From NCBI RefSeq assembly GCF_028657195.3, contig NZ_JANCPR020000020.1, positions 1 through 64,000 on the forward strand: 64,000 nt of DNA. Reading direction: 5' to 3'. Positions 61,017 to 64,000 of the stretch are shown piece by piece. Both the position numbers and the translations under genes were made by a program. The first letter of the stretch is position 1, and every line of letters begins with the position of its first letter. The notes beneath the pieces are model-generated. The model was not told where the DNA came from. It searched no databases and saw nothing but the letters and a program-made list of their open reading frames with translations. This stretch comes from Streptomyces iconiensis (lineage in GTDB: Bacteria > Actinomycetota > Actinomycetes > Streptomycetales > Streptomycetaceae).

Positions 61017-61986
61017 GGTCGCCGAGGCGGCGGGAACGCGCCGCCGTACGGGCCGTGAGCGTACGCGGCTGACCGCGTGGCTCCAGGAGTACGGCGTGTA
61101 CGCGGGCGTCGTGGTGCTGCTGCTGTTCAACACCGTCTTCACCGAACACTTCCTGTCGGCCGAGAACTTCCGTACGCAGGCCGTGCAGGTGGCGCCGATC
61201 CTGATCGTGGCGCTGGGCATGGCGCTGGCGATCGGGTCCGAGGGCATCGACCTGTCGGTCGGCTCGGTGATGGCGCTCTCGACGTCGCTGGTGGCGCTCT
61301 ACCTGGGCTACGGCCCCTGGGTCGCGCTGCTGGTGGCGGTGGTCGGCGGTGCGGCCGTCGGCCTGGTCAACGGTTCGCTGATCGCGCACATCGGCGTGCA
61401 GCCGATCGTGGCGACGCTGGCGCTGATGGTGGGCGGCAGGGGCCTGGCGCTGGTGCTGCTCCCGCAGTTGGAGGACGTACGCGATCCGGGGATGCGCGCG
61501 CTGGGCTCCGGCGATCTGCTGGGAGTGCCGTATCCGGCGCTCGTCGCCGTGGTGCTGGTGCTGCTCGTGGGCTTCACGGTACGGCGTACGACCTTCGGCA
61601 GGCAGCTGCTCGCGATCGGCGACAGCCGCCCCGCCGCACGGCTCGCGGGGCTGCCCGTACGGCGGGTGCTGATCTGCGTGTACGTGTGCTCCGGTGTGCT
61701 CGCCGCCGTCGCCGGGTTCCTGGCGACGGCCAGGCTCCAGGCCAGCGACCCGACCTCGCTGGGCACGCTGATGGAGCTGTCGGCGATCACCGCTGTCGTC
61801 GTCGGCGGTACCCCGCTGAGCGGTGGCAGGGTGCGCGTCGGCGGCACCGTCGCGGGCGCCGTACTGATCCAGCTGCTGACGGCGACGCTCATCAAGCACG
61901 ATCTGCCTCCCTCCTGGACGCAGCTGGCTCAGGCCGTCGTCATCGTCGTCGCGGTCTACGCGGCGCGGGAGAGGGGCAAGCGGTGA
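61009..61986 (+). CDS. CUT2-type sugar permease 1 (YtfT-like)
   Basis: 325 residues with eight or more hydrophobic segments. Family stretches: GIDLSVGSVMALSTSLVALY, GLVNGSLIAHIGVQPIVATL, TTFGRQLLAIGDSRPAARLA, AITAVVVGGTPLSGG. GTG 61009 overlaps the ATPase gene by 8 bases. With permease 2 it forms a heterodimeric channel. Confidence 0.92.
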   Translation: MTEVAEAAGTRRRTGRERTRLTAWLQEYGVYAGVVVLLLFNTVFTEHFLSAENFRTQAVQVAPILIVALGMALAIGSEGIDLSVGSVMALSTSLVALYLGYGPWVALLVAVVGGAAVGLVNGSLIAHIGVQPIVATLALMVGGRGLALVLLPQLEDVRDPGMRALGSGDLLGVPYPALVAVVLVLLVGFTVRRTTFGRQLLAIGDSRPAARLAGLPVRRVLICVYVCSGVLAAVAGFLATARLQASDPTSLGTLMELSAITAVVVGGTPLSGGRVRVGGTVAGAVLIQLLTATLIKHDLPPSWTQLAQAVVIVVAVYAARERGKR

Positions 61987-62981
61987 GCACCGTGAACACG
62001 GCGGTGAGCGGATTCGCACGCAGGCACGGCGCGCTGCTGGCACTGGCGCTCACGGTGGTGGTGGCCTCGCTGTCGTTCGACTCGTTCGCGACCGGCGACA
62101 ACCTGGAGAACGTGGCGGTGTCCTCGGCGTTCCTGGCGATCGTCGCGCTGGGCATGACCTTCGTGATCGTCTCGGGCGGCATCGACCTGTCGGTCGGCTC
62201 GGTCTTCGCGCTGGGCGGCGTGCTCGCCGCCTGGGGCTCGCGGCACGGGCCGCTGGTGGCGCTGGCGCTGCCCCTGGTGGTGTGCGGGCTGATCGGGCTG
62301 GTCAACGGGCTGCTGATAGCGCGGGCCCGGCTGGCGCCTTTCATCGTCACGCTGGCGGCCATGCTCGGGGCGCGGGGCATCATGCTGAACATCACGGACG
62401 AGGGCGCCGACACCTTCCTGGTGGCCAAGGACTCGCTCTTCGCCGATCTGGGCCGCGGCAAGCTGCTGGGCCTCGGCTTCCCTGTGTGGATCACGCTGGC
62501 GCTGTTCGTCCTGGGCGGTGTGCTGCTGCGGCGCACCCGCTTCGGCCAGAACGTGTACGCCGTGGGCGGCAACGAGGACGCCGCCTCGCTGATGGGCACC
62601 TCGGTGGCCCGTACGAAGGTGTCCGTCTATGTGCTGTCAGGGCTCCTCGCCGGTCTCGCGGGAGCCCTGAACGCGGCCTGGCTGACCTCGGGCGTCACGA
62701 TCCTGGGTCAGGGCATGGAGCTGGAGGCGATCTCCGCCGTGGTGATCGGCGGCACGCTGCTGACGGGCGGTACGGGCTTCGTGAGCGGCTCGCTCGTCGG
62801 GGTGCTCCTGCTCAAGGTCATCCAGAACGTCATCAACCAGATCGGATCGCTCGACTCCGCCTACCAGCAGGTGGTCAGCGGAGCGTTCCTGGTCCTGGTG
62901 GTGGTGCTGCGGGTCAGACCCGTACGCCGCGCTCGCGCAGCCACGGGAGGGGGTCGACGCCGGAGCCCATCTCCGGGGTGA
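61983..62981 (+). CDS. CUT2-type sugar permease 2 (YjfF-like)
   Basis: 332 residues. GIDLSVGSVFALGGVLAAWG, GLVNGLLIARARLAPFIVTL, TRFGQNVYAVGGNEDAASLM and AISAVVIGGTLLTGG mark the YjfF/RbsC family. The last 25 residues (from VRPVRRARA, basic and Ser/Gly-rich) are encoded by sequence antisense to the M23 peptidase gene, giving a 68-base convergent overlap. GTG overlaps the stop of permease 1 (GTGA). Confidence 0.9.
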   Translation: MSTVNTAVSGFARRHGALLALALTVVVASLSFDSFATGDNLENVAVSSAFLAIVALGMTFVIVSGGIDLSVGSVFALGGVLAAWGSRHGPLVALALPLVVCGLIGLVNGLLIARARLAPFIVTLAAMLGARGIMLNITDEGADTFLVAKDSLFADLGRGKLLGLGFPVWITLALFVLGGVLLRRTRFGQNVYAVGGNEDAASLMGTSVARTKVSVYVLSGLLAGLAGALNAAWLTSGVTILGQGMELEAISAVVIGGTLLTGGTGFVSGSLVGVLLLKVIQNVINQIGSLDSAYQQVVSGAFLVLVVVLRVRPVRRARAATGGGRRRSPSPG

Positions 62982-64000
62982 CGCGGGCCTCGAAGTGCAG
63001 GTGCGGCCCGGTGGAGTTGCCCGTGTTGCCTGACAGGCCCAGGCGCTGCCCGGCATCCACCTTCTCGCCCTGGCCTGCCTGGAGCCGGGAGAGGTGCGCG
63101 TACTGCGTGTAGTAGCCGTCGTGGTGGCGGACGACGATCTGGTTGCCGAAGGCGTCGCCGCAGCCGGTGGACACGACGACGCCGGGGCCTACGGAGCGTA
63201 CGGGCGTGCCGGTGTCGACGGCGAAGTCCTGTCCCGTGTGGCCGCTTGCCCAGCGGGAGCCCGACGAGGCGAAGCCCGCCGAGAGCACGTAGTCCTCGAC
63301 AGGCGCGACCCATCCCCGGCCCGAGCCGGCCCGGCTCCGGGGCGGCGGATCGCTGAACGGGCAGCCGCCTGGACCGCTCACGGGCATGGACTCGGCGGCG
63401 CGGGTGATGGGCCCCACAGCGGCGGCGGCGCGGGCCTCGGCCCGTTCACGCACCTTCTGTCTGGCCGCGCGGAGCCGGCGCTCGATGACGTGCTTGGCCG
63501 CCCGCTGCCGCGCGGCGTCGCGCTTGAGGCGGCGCAGTTCGGCACGGCCACTGGCGCGGTCACGTTCGAGGCGCCGCTGCGTGGTCTTCGTCGCGCGCAG
63601 CAGCCGCTTGAAGGCGTGCTCACCCTGGCGCTGCGCGTGCAGCCTGTCGAGCAGATGGTCGGGCGAGCGGGTCAGCATCAGCTGCGTTCCGGGGGCCCAA
63701 CCGCCCTGCTGGTACTGGAGACGCGCGACGCTGCCCAGCCGTCCGTGCAGCATGGCGAGGCGCTTCTTGCCCCGGCTCACGGCCCACTGGGTCCTGGCGA
63801 CCACGGCCCGCTGGCCGGCCGCCTTGCGCCGGGCCTTGTCGTAGCGGGCCGAGGCACGCGTCGCCTCGCGGTAGAGCCCCGCGACACTGCCGGGCAACCG
63901 CTCGGCGGCCTCGGCGGGGCCCGGGCGGGGGTCGGCTGCGACCACTCCGCCCGGTGCGGCGCCGGCGAGAACCACGGCACACAGCAGCGCTGCCGTGGTG
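62914..64000 (-). CDS. Secreted M23 (LytM-type) peptidase, 5' end beyond the window
   Basis: At least 360 residues; the start lies right of 64000. The visible N-terminus (TTAALLCAVVLAGAAPGG) is the end of a signal peptide. A long Arg/Ala-rich coiled coil (about residues 20-190 of the visible part) is followed by the zinc endopeptidase: GHTGQDFAVDTGTPV, with H and D ligands, GNQIVVRHHDGYYTQYAHL and the HxH motif GPHLHFEAR. Cuts peptidoglycan cross-bridges. A coiled-coil M23 of this shape is often autoinhibited and activated by a partner. Convergent overlap with the permease gene. Confidence 0.88.
   Translation of the reverse strand, partial: TTAALLCAVVLAGAAPGGVVAADPRPGPAEAAERLPGSVAGLYREATRASARYDKARRKAAGQRAVVARTQWAVSRGKKRLAMLHGRLGSVARLQYQQGGWAPGTQLMLTRSPDHLLDRLHAQRQGEHAFKRLLRATKTTQRRLERDRASGRAELRRLKRDAARQRAAKHVIERRLRAARQKVRERAEARAAAAVGPITRAAESMPVSGPGGCPFSDPPPRSRAGSGRGWVAPVEDYVLSAGFASSGSRWASGHTGQDFAVDTGTPVRSVGPGVVVSTGCGDAFGNQIVVRHHDGYYTQYAHLSRLQAGQGEKVDAGQRLGLSGNTGNSTGPHLHFEARVTPEMGSGVDPLPWLRERGVRV

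Overview
The window looks like part of a Streptomyces (high-GC actinomycete) chromosome. Evidence: very high GC with strong third-position GC bias, many GTG starts, ATGA/GTGA stop-start overlaps, several leaderless-type promoters (TANNNT about 8 nt before the start codon), and actinobacterial families such as Scr1-type XRE/DUF397, the DUF574 methyltransferase and split sugar ABC systems. I see no rRNA, tRNA, CRISPR array, insertion sequence or phage genes.

Layout. 62-5476 (-): a GH42 beta-galactosidase with a MalEFG-type sugar ABC transporter. A 200-base divergent region (5477-5682) full of palindromes separates it from 5683-11396 (+): a paralogous split glycine-dehydrogenase pair (GcvPA-like, GcvPB-like), an AcoX/NAD-kinase-like protein, an SDR and a GntR regulator. 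This is the best candidate for an undescribed system: no H, T or L protein accompanies it and the usual GcvPB active-site loops are replaced. 11521-17841: PP2C phosphatase, an XRE/DUF397 pair inside a direct repeat of the DUF574 methyltransferase 3' end, a membrane protein and a YbdK-type ligase. 18155-20525: MFS exporter, hydrophobic mini-protein, PRC-barrel protein, secreted protein. 20793-23854: a second sugar ABC transporter. 23932-28060 (-): an ABC-2 exporter with its two-component system.

28381-33434: small secreted protein, beta-carbonic anhydrase plus SulP bicarbonate-type transporter, SDR, UGT-like glycosyltransferase. 33461-34425 (-): TatA-like protein overlapping a GIDE-domain membrane protein. 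34844-39105: ArsR regulator, MgtA-type P-ATPase with a histidine-rich insertion, lysozyme-like protein. 39168-43220: LCP cell-wall ligase, second TatA-like protein, broken LysR gene, acetyltransferase, TPR protein. 43400-49883: two-component system divergent from a lipoprotein, adaptor and MacB-type ABC exporter. 50160-54052: small enzyme and regulator pairs.

54415-62981: a secreted PA14-GH2 glycosidase, a LacI regulator and a YtfQRT/YjfF-type transporter, probably a galactofuranose-utilisation locus, with a matching operator motif upstream of both arms. The window ends in a partial M23 peptidase.

The glycosidase loci and three sugar ABC systems suggest a soil saprophyte taking galactose-containing oligosaccharides. 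The gene junctions are littered with remnants (C-terminal scraps of an alpha/beta hydrolase, an oxidoreductase and a DUF574 methyltransferase, and a decapitated LysR), GC-rich tandem repeats, and a short dispersed repeat that starts at stop codons.
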